A stretch of DNA of 64,000 nt from contig NZ_JAQWCQ010000008.1 in assembly GCF_028705895.1 (NCBI RefSeq), forward strand, positions 1 through 64,000. Direction: 5' to 3'. How positions within the stretch are numbered: the first letter of the stretch is position 1; the number at the start of each line of letters is the position of its first letter. Origin of the DNA: Massilibacteroides sp. (GTDB lineage Bacteria > Bacteroidota > Bacteroidia > Bacteroidales > Tannerellaceae). Below are positions 36,393 to 46,303 of this stretch, one piece after another. A model generated the notes under the pieces. The model saw nothing but the letters and a program-made list of their open reading frames with translations. It made no database searches and had not been told where the DNA came from. A program made the position numbers and the translations under genes.

Positions 36393-37895
36393 ATGAAAAA
36401 GATATTTAAAACATTAGCTGCAGCATCTATATTTTTCGCGACAACGGTAGGATGTACCAGCTCATTTGATGAGATCAACACAGACCCGGACGCATATTCA
36501 ACTGTACCGTACACAAATATTTTCGCGGATGTTATTCGTCTAACAGCCGATCGGTTCGGAGGAGATTTGGATATTGCTCAATGGGCTGGTTATGTTTCAG
36601 AGATTCAGTATCTGAATGACTATAGTGGTTATATCCCGACAAATAACACGTATGGAAACAGATGGTATCATTGCTACTGGGGGCATGTACAATTGCAGGA
36701 TATATTGGATAGGACAGCAGACGCTACTGAAGACAATAAGAATATTCGCAACGTATCTCTTTTAATGCAAAACTACCTGATGTTCATGGCTGTAGATTGT
36801 TTCGGGGATATACCTTATTCAGAAGCGTTTAAGGGTTCTCCCGAAGCCGGATCCGTATTACAGACTCCTTATGATGAACAATCTACGATTTATCCTCAGA
36901 TTTTAGCCAACCTGAAAACGGTTGCTGACAGTTGGGCAGAAGGTTTAGGTACAGACGACATAGGCAGTGGCGACTTCTTGTTCAATGGCGATATTGAACA
37001 ATGGCAAAAGTATTGCAATTCACTCCGTTTGCGTATTGCTATGCGTATTTCAGGTGTTTATTCAGAATCTAAATCTATCATCGAAGAGATATACAATAAT
37101 CCGGACAAATACCCATATATTGACGAGACAGACGAAAATGCTTACTTCTGGTGGCAAGGTTCCGGTGATTATTACGAACGATATTATGACAACTTCCAAG
37201 ACCGCGACGACGATGGTATGGCTGACATATTTATTGATCACATGAAGATGATGGAAGATCCTCGTATTGCAGTTATCGCTAAACCTGCGGTTTCGGATGG
37301 TGAATACCGCGGTTTCGAAAATGGTTCAAAGACCGACCCTGAAAATCGTGATGCCATATCTCGCATGGGAGTAAAATATCGTGAAGATCCGGATGGTTTT
37401 TCTCCATTCTATCGTGCATGCGAAAGTTATTTCATGATGGCTGAAGCCGCATTAAACGGATGGAACGTTCCAATGACGGCAAAAGAAGCCTATGAAAAAG
37501 GAGTTCGCTTGTCCATGACAGACAATGATATTACTGAAGCAAAAACAGAAGCATATCTTGCAGGTAAAGGTAAATGGGATGACACATATGCCCGCTTATA
37601 CTTTGAAGAATGGGTAGCGCTCTTCAAACAAAATATTGAAGCATGGTCTCTGTATCGCAGAACCGGCTATCCTACCTACATTCACACTTCTAAAGCGGCT
37701 GATGGAGTATCTCCAAAGTATCCGGGAGCACGCTCCGCATTTAATGGCATACACAATGATGTACCTTTCCGCTTCCCATATCCAAACAACCAATATCTTT
37801 ATAACAAAACGAATGTAACAGCTGCAGCTGCAAATGTAGTTGATTATGTTTGGGGTAAACAGCTTTGGTGGGATAAACGTACCGGGGTAAATTAA
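36393..37895 (+). CDS. SusD/RagB-family surface lipoprotein
   Basis: 500 residues, lipoprotein signal with Cys21 (FATTVGC), then the SusD-like start SSFDEINTDPDAYSTVPYTN. The TPR-rich fold shows DCFGDIPYSEAFKG and LRLRIAMRISGV, and YFMMAEAALNGW near the C-terminal part. It captures ligand at the cell surface and closes as a lid over its SusC partner. It resembles the SusD/RagB branch with an acidic Asp/Glu-rich loop (DRDDDGMADIF, near 271) that may bind calcium; this is inference. Confidence 0.94.
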   Translation: MKKIFKTLAAASIFFATTVGCTSSFDEINTDPDAYSTVPYTNIFADVIRLTADRFGGDLDIAQWAGYVSEIQYLNDYSGYIPTNNTYGNRWYHCYWGHVQLQDILDRTADATEDNKNIRNVSLLMQNYLMFMAVDCFGDIPYSEAFKGSPEAGSVLQTPYDEQSTIYPQILANLKTVADSWAEGLGTDDIGSGDFLFNGDIEQWQKYCNSLRLRIAMRISGVYSESKSIIEEIYNNPDKYPYIDETDENAYFWWQGSGDYYERYYDNFQDRDDDGMADIFIDHMKMMEDPRIAVIAKPAVSDGEYRGFENGSKTDPENRDAISRMGVKYREDPDGFSPFYRACESYFMMAEAALNGWNVPMTAKEAYEKGVRLSMTDNDITEAKTEAYLAGKGKWDDTYARLYFEEWVALFKQNIEAWSLYRRTGYPTYIHTSKAADGVSPKYPGARSAFNGIHNDVPFRFPYPNNQYLYNKTNVTAAAANVVDYVWGKQLWWDKRTGVN

Positions 37896-37943
37896 ATTCT
37901 TTCTAATACATAAACACACATTTGAACCTTGACTTGTTGAAAG

Positions 37944-37972
37944 AGGGTGTCCTTTGTTCGGACACCCTTTTT
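37944..37972 (+). terminator. Terminator after the susCD pair
   Basis: AGGGTGTCC (37944-37952) pairs perfectly with GGACACCCT (37960-37968), loop 7 nt, then TTTT. Confidence 0.85.
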
Positions 37973-38061
37973 AATTATCTAAAATCCAACCTGACCGGAT
38001 CATACCTATAACATGGGTTAAAAACGGAAATCTGTACAATGAAAAAATTTGAATCTGTGAT

Positions 38062-38115
38062 AAAAAAAGTTTTAAGGCGCCTGGAAACGAAAGTTGAGGC
38101 GCCTCAAAATTTTTA
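38062..38115. repeat. Imperfect hairpin around a GC-rich palindrome
   Basis: AGGCGCCT occurs at about 38074 and 38096, itself self-complementary, and the flanking AAAA-GTTTT and AAAATTTTT extend the pairing with a mismatch. It lies in the 320-bp gap before mfd. It might be a second terminator or a small structured RNA; a further inverted repeat, ACTACT with AGTAGT, follows at 38119-38139. Confidence 0.35.
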
Positions 38116-38198
38116 GAACTACTATTAATCATCAGTAGTAGTCCATACAATCCAAATGGAATTTATATGATTCGTAACCCTCAATTATTTTTATTACG

Positions 38199-38206
38199 TA
38201 CCTTTG
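38199..38206 (+). promoter_or_regulatory. -7 promoter box of mfd
   Basis: TACCTTTG, a full TAnnTTTG match, ends only 12 nt before the ATG at 38219, so the transcript would be nearly leaderless, or translation starts at the GTG at 38228. Confidence 0.55.
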
Positions 38207-38218
38207 TTGTGAAAACAT

Positions 38219-41200
38219 ATGATTTACGTGGAGGTAAAAAATTTAGTAGAACTGTATGCCGCCCATCCTGAAGTCATGGCTTTAGGAAGTCTTTTAAAGG
38301 ACAAAACATCTCGAAATATTTTTCTGAAAGGCCTGAGCGGCTCAGGTGCGGCAATGACAATAGCTTCTCTTTTCACTAAAAGAAGGGGTAGCTATGTCTG
38401 TATTTTAAATGATTTGGAAGAAGCGGGATATTTTTATCATGATTTAATGCAACTTACGGCTTCTGATGATATTTATTTCTTTCCCTCAGCTTATAAACGG
38501 GCAATTAAATATGGGCATACGGATCCGGCAAATGAAATTTTGCGGACAGAGGTATTGAGCATGTTGCAAAAGGAAAATTCCCCATTTGTTATCGTCACTT
38601 ATCCGGATGCTATTGCAGAAAGGGTTATCTCCAGAGAAACACTTAGAGAAAACACGCTGCAGATCAGTGTCGGAGAAAAATTAGATAGCATTTTTGTTTC
38701 GGATGTATTAGATGAATACGGGTTTGAACAGGTAGATTATGTTTATGAACCCGGTCAGTATGCTGTTCGCGGTAGTATCTTAGATATCTTTTCGTATTCT
38801 AATGAGTATCCGTTTCGTATTGATTTTTTCGGGACTGAGGTGGAGACAATCCGTACATTTGATGTTGAAACGCAATTATCTAAAGAAAAATTAGATTCGA
38901 TCTATATTATTCCTGAAATGAGTAGAAGTGGAGGTGGCAATACCTCTCTCATGGACTCGCTTCCGAAAGATACAATTTTCGGATTGTATGATTTGGAATG
39001 GTGCAAAGAACGAATAGACAGTATATATAATGAGGCTCCCATTATCGGTGATGAGGATTCTTTTTCCGACCAGGAGCAAATGCGAAAGAGATTACTCAGC
39101 GGAGATATATTTTTACGTGGCCTGTTGGATTTTAAACGTATTCATTTTGGTACACGTCCAATGGGGGTACCTGAAGCGACTATTACTTTTTCTACAGAAG
39201 CGCAACCCATCTTTCATAAGAATTTCGATCTGGTTAGTTCTTCTTTCATTAACTACATAGAGAAAGGTTACCAAATTTATATTCTAAGTGATGTAGAGAA
39301 ACAAAATACCCGTATTAAAGCGATCTTTGAAGATCGTGGGGATGCTATCTCGTTTACGCCCGTCAATAAAACAATACACGCCGGTTTTGCAGATGCTTCG
39401 CTTAAGGCTTGCTTTTTCACTGATCATCAACTTTTTGATCGTTTTCACAAATTTAATTTAAAGAGCGACAAAGCAAGAAGTGGAAAGATATCTCTTTCTT
39501 TAAAAGAGTTGCACCAATTTTCTATTGGAGATTATGTGGTGCATATTGATCATGGTGTGGGACAATTCGGAGGATTGGTTCGTACAGAGATCAACGGCAA
39601 TATTCAGGAGGTAATTAAATTGGTTTACCTCAACAACGACATTATATTCGTCAGCATTCATTCTCTGCATAAATTATCTAAGTATAAAGGAAAAGAAAGT
39701 GGCGAGCCGCCTAAACTGAACAAATTAGGCACAGGAGCTTGGGAACGGGTAAAGGAAAAGACAAAAAGCAAGGTCAAGGATATTGCCCGCGATCTGATTG
39801 TACTTTATTCAAAGCGTATGCAGGAAACAGGCTTCGCATATTCGCCTGACAGTTTCATGCAGCATGAATTAGAAGCCAGTTTTATTTACGAAGACACACC
39901 AGATCAGGAGAAAGCTACGGCAGAGGTTAAAGCGGATATGGAAAATAATCGCCCGATGGATCGTTTGATTTGCGGAGATGTCGGATTCGGTAAAACGGAA
40001 GTCGCTATCCGTGCAGCCTTTAAAGCAGTGTCAGATAATAAACAGGTTGCCGTATTAGTACCGACAACGGTTCTCGCGTTTCAACATTATCAGACATTTA
40101 AAGAACGACTGAAAGATTTCCCTTGTAAAATAGATTATATAAGCAGAGCTAAATCTGCAGGAACGATAAAAAAGACATTAACGGCCTTAAAAGATGGAGA
40201 AATAGACATCATTATTGGTACACACCGATTGGTTGGAAAGGATGTCAGTTTTAAAGATCTCGGATTGTTTGTTATAGATGAGGAACAGAAGTTCGGCGTT
40301 TCTGTTAAAGAAAAATTACGTCAGATGAAGAGCAATGTGGATACGTTGACGATGACAGCGACTCCTATTCCCCGAACTTTACAATTTTCGCTTATGGGTG
40401 CACGTGATCTGAGTAATATCACCACCCCCCCACCCAACAGATATCCGGTGCAAACCGAAGTAGAACGATTCAATCCCGATATTATCCGTGAGGCTATCAA
40501 CTTCGAAATGAGTCGTAACGGACAGGTTTTCTTTATCAATAACAGGATACAAAACATTCATGAAATAGCGACATTGGTTCAACGTGAAGTTCCTGACGCT
40601 CGTATTTGTATTGGACACGGACAAATGGATCCGGGAAAATTAGAACAGATACTGCTTGATTTTGTAAACTATGAATACGATGTTCTGATTGCGACCAGTA
40701 TTATAGAAAGTGGGATTGATGTGTCGAATGCAAATACGATCATCATTAATAATGCGCAGCATTTCGGGCTTTCCGATCTGCACCAATTGCGCGGACGCGT
40801 TGGAAGAAGTAACCGAAAAGCCTTTTGTTACCTGCTCTCCCCCCCACTCTCTTCATTAACACAAGAAGCCAGACGTCGTTTGCAAGCTATAGAGAATTTC
40901 GCTGAATTGGGTAGCGGTATTCACATTTCCATGCAAGATTTGGATATTCGCGGAGCTGGCAATCTACTCGGGGCTGAACAAAGCGGATTTGTGGCCGATC
41001 TTGGTTATGAAACGTATCAAAAGATTCTGGAAGAGGCGGTAGATGAATTAAAAACAGAAGAATTTTCCGGTCTCTACGAAACACAAGCGGACGGCAAACG
41101 CACGAGTGGTAGCGAATATGTTCGTGAAACATATATCGAAAGTGATTTGGAGTTAATGTTTCCTCCAACATATATACCAAATGACTCAGAACGTATATCT

Positions 41201-41587
41201 TTATACCGCGAATTGGATAATATGCAGGAAGAGCATGAGATACAATCTTTCTCGGAACGTTTGAAGGATCGTTTCGGACGTATTCCCAAAGAAGGAAAAG
41301 AGTTGATCCGGATTGTACGCCTACGACGACTTGCAAAAAAATTAGGTATGGAAAAAGTAATTATGAAGAAAGGGCAAATGAGCCTCTTCCTTGTTTCCAA
41401 TACGGATAGTTCATATTATCAAAGCGAGGCGTTCGACAAGCTCCTTCGTTATATCCAATGGAATCCAAGAGGGTGTAACCTGCGGGAGCAAAACAATAAA
41501 CGAAGCATTGTTATAAAGAATGTACCAACTGTAGAAACGGCTTGTGCCATTCTTGAAGAGATAGATAAAATAGAACTCAATAAATAA
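38219..41587 (+). CDS. mfd: Transcription-repair coupling factor Mfd
   Basis: Removes RNA polymerase stalled at lesions and recruits UvrA. 1122 residues. UvrB-like N-terminal module (about 1-330), RNA polymerase-interacting CarD-like domain (about 434-500, IGDYVVHIDHGVGQFGG), then superfamily 2 translocase motifs: GDVGFGKTE with K592, the DEEQ box 687-690 and TMTATPIPRT, motif VI RGRVGRSNR, and the C-terminal TRCF domain (about 960-1080). The ATG at 38219 is close to the promoter box; the in-frame GTG at 38228 gives an N-terminus (MEVKNLVELYA) closer to what I expect for the family. The acyl-CoA ligase gene follows. Confidence 0.96.
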   Translation: MIYVEVKNLVELYAAHPEVMALGSLLKDKTSRNIFLKGLSGSGAAMTIASLFTKRRGSYVCILNDLEEAGYFYHDLMQLTASDDIYFFPSAYKRAIKYGHTDPANEILRTEVLSMLQKENSPFVIVTYPDAIAERVISRETLRENTLQISVGEKLDSIFVSDVLDEYGFEQVDYVYEPGQYAVRGSILDIFSYSNEYPFRIDFFGTEVETIRTFDVETQLSKEKLDSIYIIPEMSRSGGGNTSLMDSLPKDTIFGLYDLEWCKERIDSIYNEAPIIGDEDSFSDQEQMRKRLLSGDIFLRGLLDFKRIHFGTRPMGVPEATITFSTEAQPIFHKNFDLVSSSFINYIEKGYQIYILSDVEKQNTRIKAIFEDRGDAISFTPVNKTIHAGFADASLKACFFTDHQLFDRFHKFNLKSDKARSGKISLSLKELHQFSIGDYVVHIDHGVGQFGGLVRTEINGNIQEVIKLVYLNNDIIFVSIHSLHKLSKYKGKESGEPPKLNKLGTGAWERVKEKTKSKVKDIARDLIVLYSKRMQETGFAYSPDSFMQHELEASFIYEDTPDQEKATAEVKADMENNRPMDRLICGDVGFGKTEVAIRAAFKAVSDNKQVAVLVPTTVLAFQHYQTFKERLKDFPCKIDYISRAKSAGTIKKTLTALKDGEIDIIIGTHRLVGKDVSFKDLGLFVIDEEQKFGVSVKEKLRQMKSNVDTLTMTATPIPRTLQFSLMGARDLSNITTPPPNRYPVQTEVERFNPDIIREAINFEMSRNGQVFFINNRIQNIHEIATLVQREVPDARICIGHGQMDPGKLEQILLDFVNYEYDVLIATSIIESGIDVSNANTIIINNAQHFGLSDLHQLRGRVGRSNRKAFCYLLSPPLSSLTQEARRRLQAIENFAELGSGIHISMQDLDIRGAGNLLGAEQSGFVADLGYETYQKILEEAVDELKTEEFSGLYETQADGKRTSGSEYVRETYIESDLELMFPPTYIPNDSERISLYRELDNMQEEHEIQSFSERLKDRFGRIPKEGKELIRIVRLRRLAKKLGMEKVIMKKGQMSLFLVSNTDSSYYQSEAFDKLLRYIQWNPRGCNLREQNNKRSIVIKNVPTVETACAILEEIDKIELNK

Positions 41588-41596
41588 TTGCTACGC

Positions 41597-43486
41597 ATGA
41601 AAAAGACAATTGTTGACCTGTTTGAAGGGTCTGTAAAGCAATACCCGAACAACACATTTCTGTGGGAGAAAAAGAAAGATAAATTCGAACCGACTTCTTA
41701 CAAAGAGGTACAGGATCAGGTCTATGCACTCGGTGCCGGATTGATGGCTTTAGGTGTAAAAAAGGGGGATCATATGGCTTTGCTAAGTGAAGGGCGCAAT
41801 GCCTGGATCATTGGTGAATTAGCGATGTTCTACGCGGGAGCTACAAATGTACCTTTATCTATTAAATTAGAAGAGGCGAACGACTTGTTATTTCGCTTAC
41901 AGCACGCGGATGTAAAGTATATTGTCGTTTCCGGAAACCAGCTAAAGAAAATACAATCTATTTTAGATAAATTGCCTTTAGTAGAAAAAGTCATCCTATT
42001 TGACGAACAACCTCAATATGGAGAGAAAGAAATCTCCATGAATCAGGTGATCGAACTGGGTAAAGACTGGCTGAAAGAACATTCGCTGGAGGAACTTCTT
42101 ACGGTTGCCCATTCTTTAACGAATGATGATTATGCAACAATTACTTATACTTCAGGAACTACGGCTGATCCGAAAGGGGTGATCCTGACTCATCGTAATT
42201 ATACGGCAAACGTAGAGCAGTCGCTTACTTGCGTTGACATAGACAGCAATTGGCGTACATTAGTCATCCTACCATTGGATCACTGTTTCGCGCATGTCGT
42301 TGGATTCTATATTTTCATGTCTCAAGGTGCATCTGTTGCCACCGTACAAGTAGGCCGTACAGGAATGGAAACCTTGAAAAATATCCCGATCAACATTAAA
42401 GAAATCAAACCGTATCTTATTTTAAGCGTTCCTGCTCTAGCAAAAAGTTTTAAAAAGAACATTGAACAGGGAATCAATGCGAAAGGAGATACAGTCAAGA
42501 GTCTGTTTAATATAGGTTTGAAGATTGCTTATATATATAATGGTGATGGAGGTGATGATAAGGGACGTGGTTGGCGTTTTATACTGAAACCTCTTGTTGC
42601 TCTTTTCGATAAGATTGTTTTTTCCAAGGTACGTGAAAACTTTGGTGGAGAACTGAGATTCTTTATCGGAGGTGGTGCTTTACTTGATAAAGACCTGCAG
42701 AAATTTTATTATGCTATAGGTCTCCCGATGTATCAGGGATATGGATTAAGTGAGGCAACCCCTGTCATTTCGACCAACGGTCCGCGAAGACATAAATTCG
42801 GCAGTAGCGGTGTGTTGGTTCAGCCACTCGACGTCAAAATTTGTGACAATGACAGAAAAGAACTACCCAAAGGAGAAAAAGGCGAAATCGTCATTCATGG
42901 AGAAAATGTAATGGCTGGTTATTGGAAAAATCCTTCCTCAACACAAGAAACGATAATAGATGGCTGGCTCTATACAGGCGATATGGGCTATATGAGTGAG
43001 GATAATCTATTGTATGTTTTAGGACGATTCAAAAGCTTATTGATAGGTAGTGACGGTGAGAAATACAGTCCGGAAGGAATTGAAGAAGCCTTAGTGGAAC
43101 ACTCCCCGTCTATTGACCAATTAATTTTGTACAACAATCAGAATCCTTACACGGTCGCTTTGTTGGTTCCCAACAAAGAATATCTGAAAAAGAATGTAGC
43201 CGATTTTGCATCAGAAGAAGGAAAAGAAGAAGCAATCAGGCTAATTCTGAAAGACATCAACAAGTTCAAAAAAGGAGGCGAACTATTCGGTATGTTTCCG
43301 GAACGTTGGCTACCTGCTTCTTTTGCAGTGCTACCGGAGCCATTTACAGAACAAAACGGAATGGTAAACAGTACCATGAAGATTGTTCGGGGCAAAGTGG
43401 AAAAAGCATACGCAAACAGAATTGAATATTTATATCTGGCAGAGGGCAAGAATCCTCTGAATAGTGAAAACAAAAAATCTCTGTAA
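41597..43486 (+). CDS. Long-chain fatty acid-CoA ligase (AMP-binding)
   Basis: Activates a fatty acid to acyl-CoA through an acyl-adenylate. I start at the ATG at 41597 (629 residues), as the frame upstream only offers a TTG directly after the mfd stop. P-loop TYTSGTTADPKGVILTHRNY (about 187-206), the GYGLSEATPVIS motif (about 382), the hinge GWLYTGDMGYMSEDNLLYVLGRFKSLL with YTGD, and the late K in NGMVNSTMKIVRGKV are all present. The 9-nt gap to mfd indicates one transcript. The exact chain-length preference cannot be read. Confidence 0.93.
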   Translation: MKKTIVDLFEGSVKQYPNNTFLWEKKKDKFEPTSYKEVQDQVYALGAGLMALGVKKGDHMALLSEGRNAWIIGELAMFYAGATNVPLSIKLEEANDLLFRLQHADVKYIVVSGNQLKKIQSILDKLPLVEKVILFDEQPQYGEKEISMNQVIELGKDWLKEHSLEELLTVAHSLTNDDYATITYTSGTTADPKGVILTHRNYTANVEQSLTCVDIDSNWRTLVILPLDHCFAHVVGFYIFMSQGASVATVQVGRTGMETLKNIPINIKEIKPYLILSVPALAKSFKKNIEQGINAKGDTVKSLFNIGLKIAYIYNGDGGDDKGRGWRFILKPLVALFDKIVFSKVRENFGGELRFFIGGGALLDKDLQKFYYAIGLPMYQGYGLSEATPVISTNGPRRHKFGSSGVLVQPLDVKICDNDRKELPKGEKGEIVIHGENVMAGYWKNPSSTQETIIDGWLYTGDMGYMSEDNLLYVLGRFKSLLIGSDGEKYSPEGIEEALVEHSPSIDQLILYNNQNPYTVALLVPNKEYLKKNVADFASEEGKEEAIRLILKDINKFKKGGELFGMFPERWLPASFAVLPEPFTEQNGMVNSTMKIVRGKVEKAYANRIEYLYLAEGKNPLNSENKKSL

Positions 43487-43517
43487 TAGAATATACCACT
43501 AATAAAAATTTAGACTT

Positions 43518-46115
43518 ATGAGTTTTAGAACAATTATTCCCACAGCCCTTGCAGGCATGGCCTTATTAATTTCAACGCCGATCTGGGCAGATGGAGTTGT
43601 CAACCAAAAAATTGACAAAGGATGGACTTTTAAACAAGAAAGAGGGAACAACTGGTATCCCGCAACAGTACCCGGTGTAGTACACACCGATTTGATGGAC
43701 AACAAGATTATTGAAGATCCTTTCTTTCGATTGAATGAAAGAGGCGTTCAATGGATTGATAAAGAAGATTGGATTTACAAAATACAATTGAACGTATCGT
43801 CCGAGTTATTCGACAAAGATAATATTGAACTTGATTTCAAAGGATTGGATACTTATGCAGATGTTTATCTGAATGATTCTTGTATCCTGAAAGCAAACAA
43901 TATGTTTCGTGAATGGAGAGTGGATGTAAAAGGTTTACTTAAAAAAGCGGATAACGAATTGCGTATTTATTTTCATTCTCCGATTAAAATGGATATACCT
44001 AAGTTTGACGCATTAAATTATGTAAATGAAGCAGGAAACGACCAATCGCAAAATGGGGGTGTCTTTGATAAAAAAGTAAGCGTCTTTGCTCGTAAGGCAG
44101 GTTATCATTACGGATGGGACTGGGGGCCTCGTTTGGTTACCAGCGGTATCTGGCGTCCGGTTTATCTGGAAGGATGGAACAATGCCCGGATTGATAATGT
44201 ACACTACATACAGGAGAAGGTCTCTGCCAAACGTGCTAACATCAAAGTTAAAGCAGAAGTCCTTGCAGATAAAGCAGGAGAAGCTGTTTTAACGATCAAA
44301 GCTGATGGAATCAAGAACGGTTGGACAACGAAAGCCTCGCTCACCAAAGGGGTAAATCTGATTGAAAAAGACATTGTTGTTAACAATCCGAAACTTTGGT
44401 GGAGCAATGGTCTGGGTGAGCCTCATCTTTATTCATTTACGACAACCGTATCATTTAATGGCAAAGAAGCCGATAGCCGCACAGAAAATTTGGGTATCCG
44501 CGAACTGAAAGTGATCAATGAGAAAGACGAATTCGGACATACATTCTATTTCCGTTTAAATGGAGTAAATGTTTTTGCTAAAGGAGCCAACTACATTCCG
44601 CAGGATAATTTCCTTCCACGCCTCACATTCAAGAACTACGAAAAAACAATTCTTGATGCGGTAAATGCCAATATGAATATGCTTCGTATCTGGGGAGGTG
44701 GTATCTATGAAGAAGACATGTTCTACGAGTTATGCGACAAATACGGCATTTTAGTATGGCAGGACTTCATGTTTGCATGCAGTACCTACCCGATGAATCC
44801 TGAAATGTTGGATAATATCCGTCATGAAGCAAAAGATAATATCATTCGCCTACGTAACCATCCGAGTATTGCCATCTGGTGTGGGAATAATGAAAGTCAC
44901 ACGGCTTGGTTTAACTGGGGATGGATGCCTAAATTTAAAAAATTAGGTGTATTGGATGAAATGCGTAAAGATTATAAAGATGTTTTCCACGGTGTCTTAG
45001 AAGAAGCTGTAGCAGAATATGACCCAACAGCATTCTATTGGCCATCTTCACCTTACGGGGGCGATCCGGATGCCAAATGTGAATCGGGAACAGTCAATTG
45101 GAATCCAAACGGAGACGCACACTATTGGGGTGTATGGCATGCGAAGGATTCTATTGCAAATTACAACCATATACGTGCCCGTTTCTTCTCGGAATATGGT
45201 TTCCAATCCTTCCCGGAATATCAATCCGTATTGAAATATGCACCGGAAGAACGTGATCACGATATCTTCTCAGAAGTGATGATGGCTCACCAACGTGGCG
45301 GTAGTCATGCAAACGGACTGATAGAATGGTATTTGTTGAACGAATACCGCAAGCCTAAAGATTTCCAGAACTTCCTTTATATGGGACAATTATTGCAGGG
45401 AGACGCAATCAAGACAGCAATCGAAGCGCACCGTCGTGATATGCCTTATTGTATGGGTTCTCTTTACTGGCAACACAATGATTGCTGGCCGGTAGCTTCT
45501 TGGTCAAGCCGTGATTATTACGGACGTTGGAAAGCGCAGCATTATTTTGCTAAAAAAGCATTTGCTAATATTTTGGTTTCTCCTATTGCAGAGAATGGAA
45601 CTCTTAATGTATATGTTGTTTCTGACAATTTATATAAAATAAAAGGCCACTTAATTCTCCGTGTATTAGATCTAAAGGGTAATGTTGTTACCACCCAAAA
45701 AGTCTATGTAACCCTGCCGGCAAATACCAGTAAAATCCAACTGACGGAAAAGATTGAAAAGTTGCTGGGCGATAAAAAAGCGAACGAAGTAGTTGTTAAC
45801 GTTCGTTTCACTCCCAATAAAGGTGAAACAGTCTCAAGCAATTATTTCCTTACTCGTTATAAGGATATTGACTTCCCGAAAGCAAATATTAAACTACAAT
45901 CGACACCTGCTTCGGATGGTTTTGACGTAACAGTTGAAAGCGACACATTTGCGCGCGGGGTATTTCTGAGTATTGAAGGAATAGACAATTTCTTCTCGGA
46001 CAACTATTTTGACCTGCTTCCAGGAGAGCCGGTAAAAATACATGTAAAAACATCTTTGGATAAAATTACATTTGACAAACAACTAAAAAGTGTCAGTATA
46101 AGTGATGCCTATTAA
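43518..46115 (+). CDS. Beta-mannosidase, glycoside hydrolase family 2
   Basis: Exo-acting enzyme that releases mannose from beta-linked mannosides. 865 residues with a Sec signal (FRTIIPTALAGMALLISTPIWA). Jelly-roll N-domain with YPATVPGVVHTDLMDN, Ig-like domains, then the GH2 barrel: RIWGGGIYEEDMFYELCDKYGILVWQDFMFACSTYP, acid/base E459 in CGNNES and nucleophile E559 in FSEYGFQS. A beta-sandwich C-domain follows. It stands 31 nt after the acyl-CoA ligase gene with no separate promoter seen, and before a terminator. Likely periplasmic or lipid-free secreted. Confidence 0.95.
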   Translation: MSFRTIIPTALAGMALLISTPIWADGVVNQKIDKGWTFKQERGNNWYPATVPGVVHTDLMDNKIIEDPFFRLNERGVQWIDKEDWIYKIQLNVSSELFDKDNIELDFKGLDTYADVYLNDSCILKANNMFREWRVDVKGLLKKADNELRIYFHSPIKMDIPKFDALNYVNEAGNDQSQNGGVFDKKVSVFARKAGYHYGWDWGPRLVTSGIWRPVYLEGWNNARIDNVHYIQEKVSAKRANIKVKAEVLADKAGEAVLTIKADGIKNGWTTKASLTKGVNLIEKDIVVNNPKLWWSNGLGEPHLYSFTTTVSFNGKEADSRTENLGIRELKVINEKDEFGHTFYFRLNGVNVFAKGANYIPQDNFLPRLTFKNYEKTILDAVNANMNMLRIWGGGIYEEDMFYELCDKYGILVWQDFMFACSTYPMNPEMLDNIRHEAKDNIIRLRNHPSIAIWCGNNESHTAWFNWGWMPKFKKLGVLDEMRKDYKDVFHGVLEEAVAEYDPTAFYWPSSPYGGDPDAKCESGTVNWNPNGDAHYWGVWHAKDSIANYNHIRARFFSEYGFQSFPEYQSVLKYAPEERDHDIFSEVMMAHQRGGSHANGLIEWYLLNEYRKPKDFQNFLYMGQLLQGDAIKTAIEAHRRDMPYCMGSLYWQHNDCWPVASWSSRDYYGRWKAQHYFAKKAFANILVSPIAENGTLNVYVVSDNLYKIKGHLILRVLDLKGNVVTTQKVYVTLPANTSKIQLTEKIEKLLGDKKANEVVVNVRFTPNKGETVSSNYFLTRYKDIDFPKANIKLQSTPASDGFDVTVESDTFARGVFLSIEGIDNFFSDNYFDLLPGEPVKIHVKTSLDKITFDKQLKSVSISDAY

Positions 46116-46142
46116 GTCATCAGGTTATAAATTACAATAAAC

Positions 46143-46182
46143 AGGGGTGGTTACAAAACATTAGTAACCATCCCTTTGTTTT
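46143..46182 (+). terminator. Terminator after the beta-mannosidase gene
   Basis: GGGGTGGTTAC (about 46144-46154) pairs with GTAACCATCCC (46164-46174) with one G-T wobble, then a TTTGTTTTT run. Confidence 0.85.
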
Positions 46183-46257
46183 TAGATTATTGTATGACTT
46201 ACAATGCAGATTAAATATTATTAAAGACTAAGCATTAGGGAGCTTTAGGAAAAATAG

Positions 46258-46265
46258 TACCTTTG
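46258..46265 (+). promoter_or_regulatory. -7 promoter box of the DUF5686 gene
   Basis: TACCTTTG, full TAnnTTTG match, 38 nt upstream of the ATG at 46304. Confidence 0.55.
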
Positions 46266-46303
46266 CAGTCATATTTTTTACAATTGCAACAGTTCAAATT
46301 TAG

